Part shown: piece by piece, positions 10,601 through 23,119 of the stretch
Layout: each line of letters starts with the position of its first letter
Position numbering within the stretch: position 1 is the first letter of the stretch
Source of the DNA: Enoplolaimus lenunculus
Taxonomy: Eukaryota; Nematoda; Enoplea; Enoplida; Thoracostomopsidae
NCBI GenBank assembly: GCA_030248215.1
Contig: JASANG010000300.1
Coordinates: 137,501 to 201,500 of the forward strand
Reading direction: 5' to 3'
Length of the DNA stretch: 64,000 nt
Notes under the pieces: generated by a model
Database searches by the model: none
What the model was told of the DNA's origin: nothing
What the model saw: only the letters and a program-made list of their open reading frames with translations
Made by a program: the position numbers and the translations under genes

Positions 10601-13600
10601 CATTCACGTCGATCAAAAATGCTTCTAAAGCATTTTGAGCTTCTTCCTTCTCAGCTTTTTCTTTTTCATAATCAGCAAATTTTTTCAGGCTGTAACAAGC
10701 AGAAAGTTATCATGAATATATTAGCTGAAATGGAAAGCCATGTGGGAAGCCAGGGATCGACCGGATTACAATTTCACCGGATACCGGAACCCAATAAATT
10801 TTTATCCGAACCGCACGGTAGTGAACGAATATAGGATTTAAATTAGCGCACTACCGTTGAAAGAGTCGTGCAAGATCACTAATTTAAAATTAATTGTAGG
10901 CTTGGACTTTTCATTTCGCGTCAGCGTCACTTCTTGCCATGCCCAGAAATGCAGTTCGCGTTTGCCCACTGAAAGTATACTTTGGTAATAAAAAGTATTT
11001 TTTGCTCAACATAATGATCGGTCGTTCTAAAATACAACTGTTTCTCTGCAAAAACGATTTTTGATCCTAATACCCTAATAAATACAGATCAGTTCTGTTT
11101 TATCTGGTGGTGTACTGATGTGGATACCGATTCCAATTTTATAACACGAGCTTAAAGAACTTATAGAATACTACATTACAACACTATAAATGCGAAGACT
11201 TAAACCTTACCACCATTAAGGATTATAATGTCTGACAACCGTTCATTTCAATTAATTTTTCAAACACATTCGCAAAAGAAATACCCGTTTTCTTAATCAG
11301 ATCCACTTGTATACGCCGAGAAGCGAAGCTGACAACATTCCCCAACTCACGGTTAAGTGCAAAAAGTATCGGAAAAGCATCGTCAATTTTTGTAGGACCG
11401 ATGCGATATTCACGAAAGTCCGGATATTAGCAAACTGATACCGAAGAGGGAGGGGAGATTTTGATACCTTAAACCGCCGTGAAATAGAATAAGAACTTCT
11501 TTGCAATGTCTGCCATTTCAACGCAACCCTCGAGCGAGCCCCATTAAAACGCACCGTGCTTTCGACTGCTTGAAATCATCGGCGGTCATATTCTTCACAT
11601 CAAGCTGCGTCTGAACCACTACAAGTTTCTCGCGAACATTCACAGGTTTTGAGTCTTTGGGCCCACTGGAGGTTGCTCCCGTCGTGGTAGAATTGGTCGC
11701 GTTTGACGAATCAGTTCCTGCCAAAGTTTCGGCGGCTGGCTTTGAATCTTCGCTTTTATTGGTACCTGATGTCGGTTTTTTGGCGTCTTTTTTGCCTTCT
11801 TGTGTCGGCGAACCGTCACTTGATTCTTTTCCTTCAGTATCTGTTTTCTGCAACCAATATAAAGTAATAAAACAAATTGTACTTTGTAAATTAAAAACTG
11901 TTACATATTGTCAATGGCGTATACAGGGTAGGAATGGCGGACCTTTTCTCAACACCTACAATTTTTCCAATATTTAAAAAGGTACGGACGCCTCTAATGA
12001 AAAATTTTCTTTTTAAAATTTGCTTAACACATCTAGTACACAGTATCTGATTTTCACCGTTTCGCAATCATTCTACTCATCTTAAGTTTCAAATTATCTT
12101 AAGACATGACGCTTAAAACGCTATGGGGACAACAACCCCCTTTCACAAGTTTTACCAAAGTTTAGGACTACACTGGACACCCAACGTCGGACATATAATT
12201 GTACTTGAGCCAAGCATGCTCCCAGGGTTCCAACGGAATTCATTTCCCGTCTGGTAGTCCTGCAACGAATAGATTCCTGTTCCGGCATTGCTGAACGCAG
12301 GAACGAAATTTTCTACGGTGTTCTGTCTACCGTTTAAGCATTAAAAATTTTACAGTTGCTAAATTATTATATAATTCAACTTCAAAAAGAATGACTAGCA
12401 TCCCGTTCATTTTAGTTAAATTTTAAGCAAAAAAATTAGTTCTTGATGGAACCCTATATGCTGCCTTTACTCCTACCGTACATAGATAGCAATAATTTCT
12501 TATGTGCATATACATGGCAACATTTGCTTAAATAAACTTCTTGTGCACATATTACCACAGCCCATAACTTATAACAGGCATTACACAGTTGTTTGCAAAC
12601 ACAGCAAATATCTGTTAAAGAAGCGCCCTACAATTTTTCTAGCTGAAACTTTAAATGCCAAGCGCATAACAAAAAACGAACTGTACGCCATTATGGACCA
12701 ATGATGAAATTTTGGATTTTAAACCAAAATGAAAAATGCGAAAGGATACGACCCATAATTCTGATGACTCAAAATTGACGAGACTACCTATTCCTGCTAG
12801 CAAGGATGTGACCGAAATTTCAAAATACACGAACCAGAAAGTAAAAAGAATACCTGTTATTGTAAAATCCGCTTGTAAACAATTTTGTAACATTTAGAAT
12901 ACATTACGTAAAAAGAAACATCGTAAAAAGTATGTAGTTTGATGCAAAGTGTAAATGTGACAATTTCGTATTTGTTTCTTAAATTGCCAAGTTAGAAAAA
13001 TGTAAAATTCCAAAAATACCACAAAATTCCACTGAAAAATTGCCGGAATTCCAGTTGCACCCTACTGCCAGTAACACTGTTTTACCTTTTCGCTATCACC
13101 GCTTTGTTTTTCGGCATCCGCAGAAACTTCTTCTGCTTTATCTTTCGTTGACTCGTCTTTTCCATCAACTGTTTCAGATTTACTGCCACCGCCAAAAAAG
13201 CTGCTAATTTTGCTTCCTATTTCTAAAACAAAACAATATACAAAAATGAGAAAATTCTTAAAAAGACAATGGCTGGGATTTTGAAATCTTACTTAAGTAA
13301 TTACTTAAAGTCGCCGACTTAAGTAAATACTTAACTTTTCGAACAAAAACAGATAAACGTCAAATGTGAACCACTGTCATAACGAGAAAGCAATAATTCT
13401 GGTCTATATTAATGAGGCACCATGACTACAATTTCAGTTAGACCAATGTTAGTATGTCTGAGCGGTTAATCTGTAATATATCAAAATTAGCCACCGACTT
13501 AAGTATTAAAACGACAAAATGTTTAAGTAATTACTTAGCACGTACTTAAGTACTAAGTCGCACTTAAGTAGGGTTTCAGAAACCCAGCCAACAACCAATA

Positions 13601-16600
13601 AATTGCCACTGATTATACGCCTTTCACAATGGATGTTTCAAGCTCGCACGGAAAATGATAACCGAAGTTTTCAAAGGGAGCTTGAAACTTTTGTTATGAA
13701 ACGCACACTACACTACAACTGCGCAAATTTTAATGAAGATCCAGAGATTTTCGAGCTAAAATGCATTTGCCACACTCGACATACATGTTAAATCGGATTT
13801 TCAGATGGTAACAGAACAGAACAGCGACCGTAATAGCACATAATATAGCAAAGAGTGCACCCGTTTACAAAAAATAAAAACGTAATAGCACATTGATGCC
13901 ACCAAACCCAAAACGATCCCACCGCAACCATCACCGACGTTTATTCACAACACAAAACGATAATTGGCTGTAACGGGATATTATGTCGCATCATGGTGCA
14001 GCACAATTAGAAAATAGCTTCGAACAAAACTGAGCATTGCTACTCGAAAATTGATGCGCCCGACAAACATTTACGGAAAATAATCCAAAAAGTGTTAAAT
14101 AGGGCCCCAATCGAAGCCTCTCCACATTACACGTAACAAGAAAACCACCAACCAAATGCAAAACAAAAACGCGGTGAGAGTTTTGGCAAGCAAATTATTT
14201 TCAAGAGCCACATTTTAGCCATTTCATTAGTTAAACACCAAGGTTCAACTGGAATTCGTGTTCGTTGTAATACTTAGTTGAGCTATACATGCGGTTCCGG
14301 CAAACGCGCGAGCCGAATATTAAAGAATCAAGATCCTTCTCCGGTATTTCTTGGCATCTGGTGTAGCACTCGGGGAATCATCCCAAACAAAAATAACAAA
14401 ATTCCGCGAACTACGATGTGCAGCCATACGAAAAACTAACAAGATACTATTCCGGACTTGGCCCTGAATACTTACCATCAAACCAACCGTCAGTATTATC
14501 TTAATATCACAGAAAATTTACTTAACATTAGCAGGAGATTTAAAAAATACAACGTTAAATTCATAACAAACATGCATGCAACAAGCAAATAGAGACGCAA
14601 CATTAGAAATAAAAATATTATAAATTCGGGTCCAGCATTTGACTAAACTAAAAACCCGACGCGGAAATTTCTTGCCGAAAATATTCGAAATACCCAAACC
14701 CGGATGCAATTCTACGAATCAAAGATACTAAAGAAAAGTTTCAACTTCAATTAAAGGGTCTAACTATAAAATGATTGATGACTAAATGTTATTTGTGAGT
14801 TTCATATAAATTTATACTCGCTTACATAATATGAAAATAATATAAGTACTAATGAACTAACTTGATAGTGTCGATTCTTCAGCTGCAACTGCTTCTGGAC
14901 TCTTGTCGAACAATATCTCAGCCTATGATATAAAATGAAACAACATGATTTGAAATATTGGTCCTTTAAAAATTGCAGTTAACATCCAACATTAACGAAA
15001 CCATACATAAAGTATGGTATTATAGTTGATATGCGGGGTCGAAAGTTCGCAAAATTAATTTTTGTTTAAAATATGATGCGGCGATGTGCAGCAATGCACT
15101 TGCGTTGCGGACGGTATTGAAATCAGCCAAAAGTATAGCGCCACTCTTATGGAGCCTCCATACATTTAATATTTTAGTGTTATCAAGCACAACACGTCAA
15201 CCGTGCAGTATTATGCGTGCATTGGTCATGTACAATACCCGAACGATTACGGACGGCAACGTACGGCCCCCGCACAAGTACAACGTTAACCTTAGTGTAA
15301 ACACTAGTCAAACCGAACCATAGAGTTAAGCTAGTTAAGAAAACGGCAAGGAAAAGCCAACCACCTTGCAGCCCCTACCTACACCAAGCCCACAACCCAA
15401 CTTGTTTTCTAGTATCTTGTAAACCGCTTCTAAACACCAAATACTATGGTACACTTACATTATCGAGAATCATAATTCCGCTTTCATCGAGCCGAAAATG
15501 AACTTTAACCCCTTTGTACTCCACATTTTCTTTCAAATGCTTTTGAATCGCATCGGCAACACCTTCAATCTGCGCGTGTGATATGTTCAATGAGCCTATG
15601 TGGCTGAAAAATGCAGAATAATGTTAAACTACATGACAACAGAAAAACAACAACACCAGCAATAATAATAATAATAATAATAAATGGGCAATATTCTACT
15701 GGAATTCCGCTGTGTCCCACAACGGCATCAAAAGTGTAGATATGTCCTTCACTCAAACTTGTATATTTACACCGACCAGAGTAAATCCAGTAATACATTA
15801 CAGAATACTGCAGAGTATTGCTATGGGTGCGTATTTGTTTAGCAGTATTTGTAATATCCGCAAGCGAAACAAGCACGAACATTCCATTTTGGTGCTGCAA
15901 CGCGAACTCAGTTATTGTTTGGGTAAAAATTTTCGGGAAACGTCAACAGTCAGGCACAGAACTATTCGAGAACTTTATAAATATTCACAAACTTCAAAAT
16001 ACCAAAAGAACAATAATTACACTAGATAAATAAAAAAATAAAGATTCTGAACGATAGGGGTAAAAATTATAGGTAAGACCAATATCCGCAAGCGAAACAA
16101 GCACGAACATTCCATTTTGGTGCTGCAACGCGAACTCAGTTATTGTTTGGGTAAAAATTTTCGGGAAAGGTCAACAGTCAGGCACAGAACTATTCGAGAA
16201 CTTTATAAATATTCACAAACTTCAAAATACCAAAAGAACAATAATTACACTAGATAAATAAAAAATAAAGATTCTGAACGATAGGGGTAAAAATTATAGG
16301 TAAGACCAACAAAAGAGGCCATTCTGGCACCCCAAAACAATAGCAAATGAATGCTACGTCCAATCATTACAATAAAAACATACCTAAGCTGCATTTCATC
16401 CATCATAGGCGACTCGCCATAATTGACATTGCAATCAAAATCGACCATATGCCTCGCGAACGTCATAACTTTCTTTTGTGGAAACGGATTTTTGAACCCA
16501 AACAGCGTTCTGGCAACGCGTTTACCAGCTGGATCTGTTGCAGTAGTAGAATTTTCTTTTGTAAAATCAACCTACAATTAGAACCACATTTGCAATATGT

Positions 16601-19600
16601 ACTATCAGCTAGAAATTATTATACGGGCATTTCGTTTGTATAATTTTGAGCAGCGGCACACAAATTTTTTCGCTAAAAGAAAACACGATGGTTTGGTTTC
16701 GCTTTCTGATCAGATTTTATAAGTTAAAACTTTCGAAACAGGAAGTTTTTGAATATAAATTGAACATTAGAAGCGGAGATGTAAACTTTTTAACCCTCCT
16801 TTTCATTCCATGTTTAATTAGTTTATTCTGGGCATTCGCTGAGTCACAGCGGAGCGGCGGGCCATGAACCGGCGGCCCCCGTTTCGCAACCGGGGAGAAA
16901 TTTCTGAGTGGTGGTGTTCGCAGAATTTTCAATAAAGCGTCAGTTGCACCACCAGTGTTTAGTTACGCCTATAAATATGTAACAAACTTTTGAATATTTT
17001 TATGTGCTTTGAATTGCGGCTTCATACAATTAAACGAAAAATCGCCGACAAAATTTATTTATACTATATTTACAAATCCTACTGTCTTAAAACACCCTCG
17101 GCACAAACCCTAATTTAGAGATATAGTGTTGTTTGAAATTTAAAAATTAATTTAAAACAAACCAAATTCATTCAATCGCCATACCCGAATCGGATAAAGA
17201 TTAGAATCTTTCACAATGAACTTCTTCACTTTAAATCCTTTGCTCAAGTGCGCTGCTTGATAAACTGCGCCAAGTGCGATTGCTTCATCCTGATTGATAT
17301 ATTTGTTCAATGTCATTCTATAACACAAAAACAACAAATACACACGTTAACCATGCTGAAATACATGATCGTCGCTTTATAAATGTCAGGGTTGCAACGG
17401 GAACGGCAATTCACTGAAAACAGGAACCAGAAAAGTAACTATATTTCAACGCAGCGTCACTGCTAATTGGTCATAACAGAAATTAAGATATGCTGTTCGT
17501 CAACCGTTTTGCGTTTTTATTACCCCTTGCGTTAACAATTCTAAAAATGAATTAAGTGCAGATTAAGTACAAGCTGGGACACAAACCAAGTTTGCGTAAA
17601 CATTATGCTGATTCTTTGTAATATCTCACAAAAACGTAAAACATTTACATTCCTGGGTCTTTGAATGCCGAAAAAATGACCCGGAACAAGAATCGCCATT
17701 TTGCACTAATTCTGAAGGAAACTTGGTAAATACCTTTTCAGCTAACACGTTAAAGAAACTGAAATTGTACCACACGCCTATATATCGCAAATCCTTACCC
17801 GCCGACAGCAGCTTGTAGTTTTTCTTGCACTTTTGGCACACGGGTACCGCCGCCCATCAAAATAACCGTTTCGATTGTTTCCTAAAAATGCACGTAACGC
17901 AAACTATAGGTTATGAAGAGAACCCCTGAACAAACACGGCCCGTTAACACAAAAAATATGCATTAAAAGTTTTATTGTACAACCCTGCACACGGCAGCGA
18001 TGCGTACTTACATTTGACCATCTCCAATGTTAAAACTGCATCCATTTGACTGAGCAGCCAATTAATACAGGAAAGCGCCATGAATTTAAAAGTCATGTAT
18101 CTGTATTATTAAAGATGAAAAGATTACTATGGGTTACTTGTGCATAGTTCAAGGTTATACCTGTAACAATCAAGAAAATTAATCCACAACGAAATGGCTT
18201 ATTTTATTGTTTTTTAAATTCATGATGCTAAACGGTAAATCAGAAAACCACACTTACCAACGGTATATCGGCCATCTTCAGCGCGTCTCGTACAGGTGTA
18301 GCAATTCGATCAAACAAATCTTTGTTGAGCTCTTCAAGAAATTCTCGAGTTACTTTGTGCCGAAAATCAATGTCTTCAAACAATCCTTCAACCTGAAAGG
18401 GGAAAAATCTTCAATTTTCAACTAAAATTCCATCCATCAACAACATTTATTCGCTCGCTGGGTAACCCTTTGCAACGCGACCGTGTTGACCTCTCCTCCG
18501 GTAGCAACACGAACTCCCGGTTATTCAACATCCTGAGTCGAGGTTGCAGCATAACAACGAACAAAATTTTTTTACCAAAGCATAATGTTAAATTTTTGGA
18601 GCACCTTGAAAGCCCAGGCTCTATAAATGCAAAAAAAGAGCAAACTGGAGAAACTAATGCAAATACATACTTGCGCAAAATGATCTGCATTCGCGGAGAG
18701 AACTTGTTTCACACGCTCGGCTTCCTTCAACAGTTTGGCCATCGCTCGTGGTGAATCACGAATGTTTGTTTGTGTTTTGTGCGACTTGCTAAATTCGTCG
18801 GCTAAATAATCTCGGAGTCGCAGCGTAAATTCTAATCCGCCTAAGCTTCGGTCGTAGCTGAAAGCAAAATACAGTATTCACAATACGACACCAAACCAAA
18901 TTGTAAGCTATATACACTAGAGCATAACCGGATATATAGTGATACGGTTTTCATAAACCGTTTTCTAGCGCGATTCGGTAATCATTTTTCCAAGATGCCG
19001 ATTCTTGTTTTGAAAACGTGCCGATGCCGAACTGATGCCGATTCCAACTTCAGTACACCATGTTTAAAGAACAGATAGGATACTAAATTACATCATTATA
19101 CGAAGACTTAAATAGTAACCACCATAACGATAATTTTATGAGAACACTCCAGTTCAATTATTTTTTCAAACACAAAATAAGAGAGATAAGTTTCCCTGAT
19201 CAAACACATTGATTTATATATACGACAAAAAGTGAAAGTGATAGCGTTCCAACTCACTGTTATATGTGCAAAAACCATCGGCAAAGAATCGGCAGTTTCT
19301 TTGCAATGCCGATGCCGATACTCTCGAAAAATACCGATTATTACAGATGCCGATGCCGATTAATTGGCACATCCCAAGTTCAAACCTTTAAGTTTCCTAA
19401 CATTATACCATGTCTACATACCCAACTCCAAGCACTGTCATCTCAGGATCTTTATCTTTGGTCACTTTGTCTTTGACCAGTTTATACTCGTAGACAGTCG
19501 CAGTTGTTTTTACTGCGCCCATATCGTAGATCATTACAAATGTTGATGATTCGTTAAACTGTTTGCGTCGAAACATGCCATAATTGACGCCAGCTGAAAC

Positions 19601-22600
19601 GTTTACAACAACATCAATGTTCCTTAAAAGGCGATATAGTTTTTGACAATTTTAACGACATCGCGCGCCATCAGGCATTGTAGAAGAATTGCCGTACTGC
19701 ACCGCAAACAAATATGTTAATAAACAAACTTTCATTTGCGGCGCCGTGGGGCGCTGCGCAAAAAGTATAGTGCCATACTAAGTCTTCAAGTAACAGCCTA
19801 CAATTAAATACTTCAAGCAGAGCGTAAACTTTCCACTTTCAATTTCGTTTATGCCCGGACGTTAAATGTGGCGTAGAGTACGAAGAGCTAGCAGCCTACC
19901 TGCTGCATTATCATTCATCAGTTGAAGCAAATTCAAACCAGCCAACTCGGCTGCTGTCACCACTGCTCGACGCTCTGCTTGATTTAAGTACGGCGGAATC
20001 GCTATCACGACATCTTTGACAGTTTGATCTAAAACGTTATATACGTACCGTTTATAAGCACACTCTTGAGAAAATATATACATCAAACTTTATAAAAAGT
20101 ATATACATAGTACCGACTACCGATATAAAACAACATAAAACAAAAGAAACTATGATAAAATAATGCTTACCACCAATCAAACAAAAACAACAACTTACGA
20201 GCAAATTTCTCGGTAATGGCACGGCATTCAGCTAGTAACATTGCCAATAGTTCTTCGACGCTGTAGCTAACGTCTCTATAAACGAAATACACAACTCTCA
20301 TAACCAAATCCGCTGTAACCATACACAATACACTATTCAGAATAACTTGTGCATAATTGCTAAGTTTGAGTTAACTAAAACATCTTTAGCACAATAACAG
20401 TTTACGTTTATTTCTTAAAATCCAAATCGCAATAACTTACTCATTCTCTTTAAACATCACAGTCCTGCGCTGTTCGTGCGGCACAATTTCGAAATGCGGA
20501 AATCGCTTTAGATACGCTGACACAAGTGGATTGTCAATTGTTTTGCCCATCAGATCCGTGAAGAATGTGTAACCAGTTTTCGGATACCTAACTGCCTGCA
20601 AAATAATTGCCCTGATGCATATAACAGCAATGTAAAATAACAAATAAAATACAAGCTATATGTATTAGTCTATCACCGCTACAGGCACGTTTTTGCTGGT
20701 TTTTTAACAACTAAAACAGTTGTTCGGTAATGAAAAACACTTCAGATTCCGGTCTCTGTTCCGTCGAAATTTCAATCCTAATTATAGTTCTGTAATAGTG
20801 TAGTCTGTAAACAATAATTTGCAACTGACACCAAATGTTAAAATATGAAAAATAAAACGTTTTACCGCATGTGCACCAACATCAGCGAAGGTTCGCTCTT
20901 GGCCGCGAATGCTGACAACAGTTGGCGTTTTACGGCGAGACTCCCTACAAAAACAATCCGTATATACGCATTTATAAAAAATATCAGCGCACCTTAACTA
21001 TCCGGTAATCATTAATCCAACATATGTACACATTATTTCAGAAGTGTGGAAAGGAATTGTATTCGGTCGGCGGAGATCCAATCCTTCGTAGGGGGAGCTC
21101 GGGTGAAATTAGGGATCGGTTGGGTCACTGGAAATGTCCGGCTGTGGTTGGGGTAAATTTTTAAAGGGCCACAGGACTTTGTGTGTTGAATTTTAGCGAG
21201 TGAAGCGAACGTGCAATGTCGGTGTCAGGAGGCTAGGGTTCAAAGGAAGTAGGAACAGGAAGTCATTTTTCGCCAGAACAGGAACCGGTCCAACTGCAAA
21301 TATATTGCAACCAACGAAAGACTGTTAACTGACTGTAACAAAATAAAATGTAATGTTCGTCAACTGTTTTGTGCTCTTTTAGCCAGTTTTCAAAGTTACA
21401 AACATACTCCAAATCATTTATAATTTGACGAATGAGCAGACAAAACGCAAGTTGTGAAAAGAAGCCAACGTTCCCGTAATATTTTAGTTTTTACTCCAAT
21501 TTTTTCGTAATCTGCAAGAAAACAGTAAAAATTCGGGTTGTTGCGTCTTTCAATGCCGGAACAAGGACACGAATCAAATTTTTGCAGTAACTATAGTGGA
21601 ACCTTGCGGGCCGTTATTGTGTAACGAAACGATTTCAGGAAAACGGCCGCATAACCACTGCCATATTAAAGATAAATGAAAACGTTTTAGCACCAATTTA
21701 CATGTGTTCGAATATTTGTTCACTAAACATACATATAGGTATACTTACCTGTTCAATACAATGTCTATAGGGACTCCAGGCTGAAAATAACAAATGTACA
21801 ATGTACATACGTACCTACGTCTCCAGCAGTTAATATTCTAACAAAAATTGTCTCGGTCTCGGTAAGTCTCGGGATTTGGCTGGTCTTGGTCTCAATCTTG
21901 GTTTTTTGAGTCTCGATAGGTTTCAAACCGAGACCAAAGGAAAAAACAAGTTCTCGTTTTTTGCTCGCTCACATTTAACGGACGTCAGTGGTATTTGTTG
22001 ATTTTTGACTGTAATTTTTTTACGGTTTTAGTAATGTTAAAACACAGATAGTTGTGTTTATAGAGGACATTTAAGGAGTCGTGCCAAGAATTTAAAAGTT
22101 CCAATTGACGCTAAAATTTCATTTTAATAACCGCTAAAAGCGTTTACTACTAAGATTAAATAGACTGGCGATTGACGATCCATTTTCGTTGGAAAAAAGC
22201 TGAAAGCGTAGTGTTCACACTGAAAGCGTTATATATTTTATCGTCGTCTTTGGGTTGGGGTCGTGTTATATTCCTATATCTGTGATTGACAGCGTGTTTT
22301 TGCTAAAAATAAAATTTTGCGGTAATTTTTGTGCTTACGTAATATTTGAACATTTTATTATCTAGACTGACACAAAAATACAAAAACATTCCGCGCTTTA
22401 CTGATATAAAATTACAATCAGGCCATTGCCGTAACAAGGAACAAATAGTTTTGCTTTATATTAAGGAGACATTATTTAGCCAAGGTTTGTATGCCTGATC
22501 CGTTTATTTTGTAGTATATCAAATTTAGTCAGCGACTTAAGTATTTACTTAACTTAAGTAAACTTTTAAAAACAGCAAAATAGTTAAGCAATTACTTAGT

Positions 22601-23119
22601 CATACTTATTCGGAAACCAGCCATTGTTTTAGCGATAAGCATGACTGTCCACTCTGGCTACCTGTATATATACCAATCCACTTTCAAAAATTGTCGCATG
22701 CTAACGTCAGCAGGATAACATTTGCTTTTTAAATTTCGCTACGCTGCGTCTAAATCACAATCATGGTAATCATTCAACCCACCTTCACTATTCCTATTTT
22801 GACAAATTGAGATCCTAGATCAACAGACATTGCTGCCATGGATGCACCTAGAATTAACAAAACTAAACAACAGCATCAACAATAAAATGCAACAACTTTA
22901 TACATTCCGTCCTGTGATTTTAAAGAAACAAATCATTACATACGCATGTGTACATATACACGTACATAATAAATGGATGCTTTTAGACGTTCAAGCTAAA
23001 ACGAATTAAGTCTGCTTGGACCGTAGTCACTTTTATGAAAGAAATTCAAATCAGAACTTACTTGCAACGTTGCATACGAAGCCAACGAAAATACAAACAA
23101 AAACTACAGCACAATACAT
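7469..23119 (-). CDS. HYOU1: hypoxia up-regulated protein 1 (GRP170/ORP150), ER-lumen Hsp70-family chaperone and nucleotide-exchange factor; 24 exons, complete
   Basis: Exons in gene order: 23119-23062, 22847-22783, 21780-21749, 20944-20866, 20595-20441, 20275-20199, 20028-19900, 19593-19422, 18857-18671, 18392-18258, 17881-17799, 17317-17185, 16571-16384, 15603-15459, 14922-14862, 13222-13086, 11847-11555, 10689-10592, 10323-10211, 9881-9810, 9285-9139, 8932-8846, 8514-8253, 7632-7469. They total 3,072 nt, giving 1,023 residues, close to the roughly 1,000 usual for the family. The signal peptide is [19 protein letters not shown]. The ATPase domain (about 25-435) shows [42 protein letters not shown] and [14 protein letters not shown]. 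The beta substrate domain (about 436-566) includes [11 protein letters not shown]. An acidic Ser/Lys-rich loop follows SSFFGGG (about 575-690), then the helical domain (about 700-970). The protein ends in HGDEL, an ER-retrieval signal. It exchanges nucleotide on BiP and holds unfolded proteins. It is divergent from striatin. Confidence 0.96.
11085..11450 (+). mobile_element. degraded copy of the GCCGAT-rich miniature inverted-repeat family, in a HYOU1 intron
   Basis: It shares with the copies at 18955-19377, 24455-25301, 25302-25631 and 29194-29412 the segments ATAGAATACTACATTACA, GAAGACTTAAACC and CATTTCAATTAATTTTTCAA. The ends are worn, so the borders are approximate. Confidence 0.55.
11555..11847 (-). 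CDS. HYOU1: HYOU1 exon encoding the low-complexity acidic loop
   Basis: This exon continues the Ser/Thr/Lys/Asp-rich loop ([20 protein letters not shown] and on) and then enters the helical substrate domain at [19 protein letters not shown]. Its donor is CG|GTGCGT. The loop is the least conserved part of the family, and its length differs widely between animals. Confidence 0.85.
13271..13589. mobile_element. inverted-repeat miniature element with internal AAGTAATTACTT palindromes, copy 1
   Basis: The left end GGCTGGGATTTTGAAA and the right end TTTCAGAAACCCAGCC are inverted repeats. Both sub-terminal zones carry ACTTAAGTAATTACTT-type palindromes. It lies in a HYOU1 intron. No convincing target duplication was read. 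Confidence 0.6.
15008..15150. mobile_element. fragment of the TAGGGTGGCGCTATACTTTT miniature family, in a HYOU1 intron
   Basis: The right end reads AAAAGTATAGCGCCACTCTTA. This matches the ends of the copies at 19624-19780, 37747-37904 and 38146-38253. The left end is worn. Confidence 0.45.
15661..15684. repeat. (AAT)n microsatellite
   Basis: A short pure run of AAT triplets in the HYOU1 intron next to the exon at 15459-15603. Confidence 0.85.
15853..16307. repeat. recent 228-bp tandem duplication in a HYOU1 intron
   Basis: The unit starting AATATCCGCAAGCGAAAC at 15853 restarts at 16081. The two copies are almost identical, with one base missing from an A run and one C/G difference near the middle. 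The unit lies wholly inside an intron and contains no HYOU1 exon. Confidence 0.9.
17385..17740. repeat. decayed interspersed repeat starting CAGGGTTGCAACGGGAAC
   Basis: It resembles 21225-21615: both contain a GTTCGTCAACTGTTTTG-like segment and an AATGCCG(G)AA...GGAACAAG segment in the same order. It is probably a worn hAT-type miniature element. Borders are approximate. Confidence 0.4.
18955..19377 (+). mobile_element. GCCGAT-rich miniature inverted-repeat element, in a HYOU1 intron
   Basis: The right end reads CCGATTAATTGGCACATCCC. The left part carries inverted GCCGATGCCGA motifs. The interior matches the copies in striatin introns (ATAGGATACTAAATTACATC, GACTTAAATAG). Confidence 0.6.
19624..19780. 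mobile_element. fragment of the TAGGGTGGCGCTATACTTTT miniature family, in a HYOU1 intron
   Basis: It ends AAAAGTATAGTGCCATACTA, the family's right end with a few changes. The left end (TTAAAAGGCGATATAG) is a worn inverted counterpart. Confidence 0.4.
21225..21615. repeat. decayed interspersed repeat related to 17385-17740
   Basis: It shares the order GTTC...AGGAAC, GTTCGTCAACTGTTTTG, AATGCCGGAACAAG with the copy at 17385. It lies in the HYOU1 intron between the exons at 21749-21780 and 20866-20944. Confidence 0.4.
21749..21780 (-). CDS. HYOU1: HYOU1 32-nt microexon
   Basis: It encodes [10 protein letters not shown] plus part of an Arg codon and is bounded by TTTTCAG|CC and AG|GTAAG. It bridges GIVK in the previous exon to ESRRKTP in the next, exactly as in the conserved Hsp110/GRP170 N-terminus. 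Confidence 0.9.
22395..22622. mobile_element. AAGTAATTACTT-family miniature element, copy 2 (worn left end)
   Basis: Its interior (TTTATATTAAGGAGACA, GTATATCAAATTTAGTCAGC) and right end (ACTTATTCGGAAACCAGCC) match the copy at 13271-13589. It lies in a HYOU1 intron. Confidence 0.5.
23062..23119 (-). CDS. HYOU1: HYOU1 first coding exon: signal peptide
   Basis: ATG at 23119-23117 opens 19 codons with a hydrophobic core ([12 protein letters not shown]), followed by donor A|GTAAGT. Joined to the exon at 22847-22783 it reads into the Hsp70 phosphate-1 region MSVDLGSQF in frame. A TGA lies just upstream in another frame, and no other in-frame ATG precedes it in the exon. Confidence 0.85.
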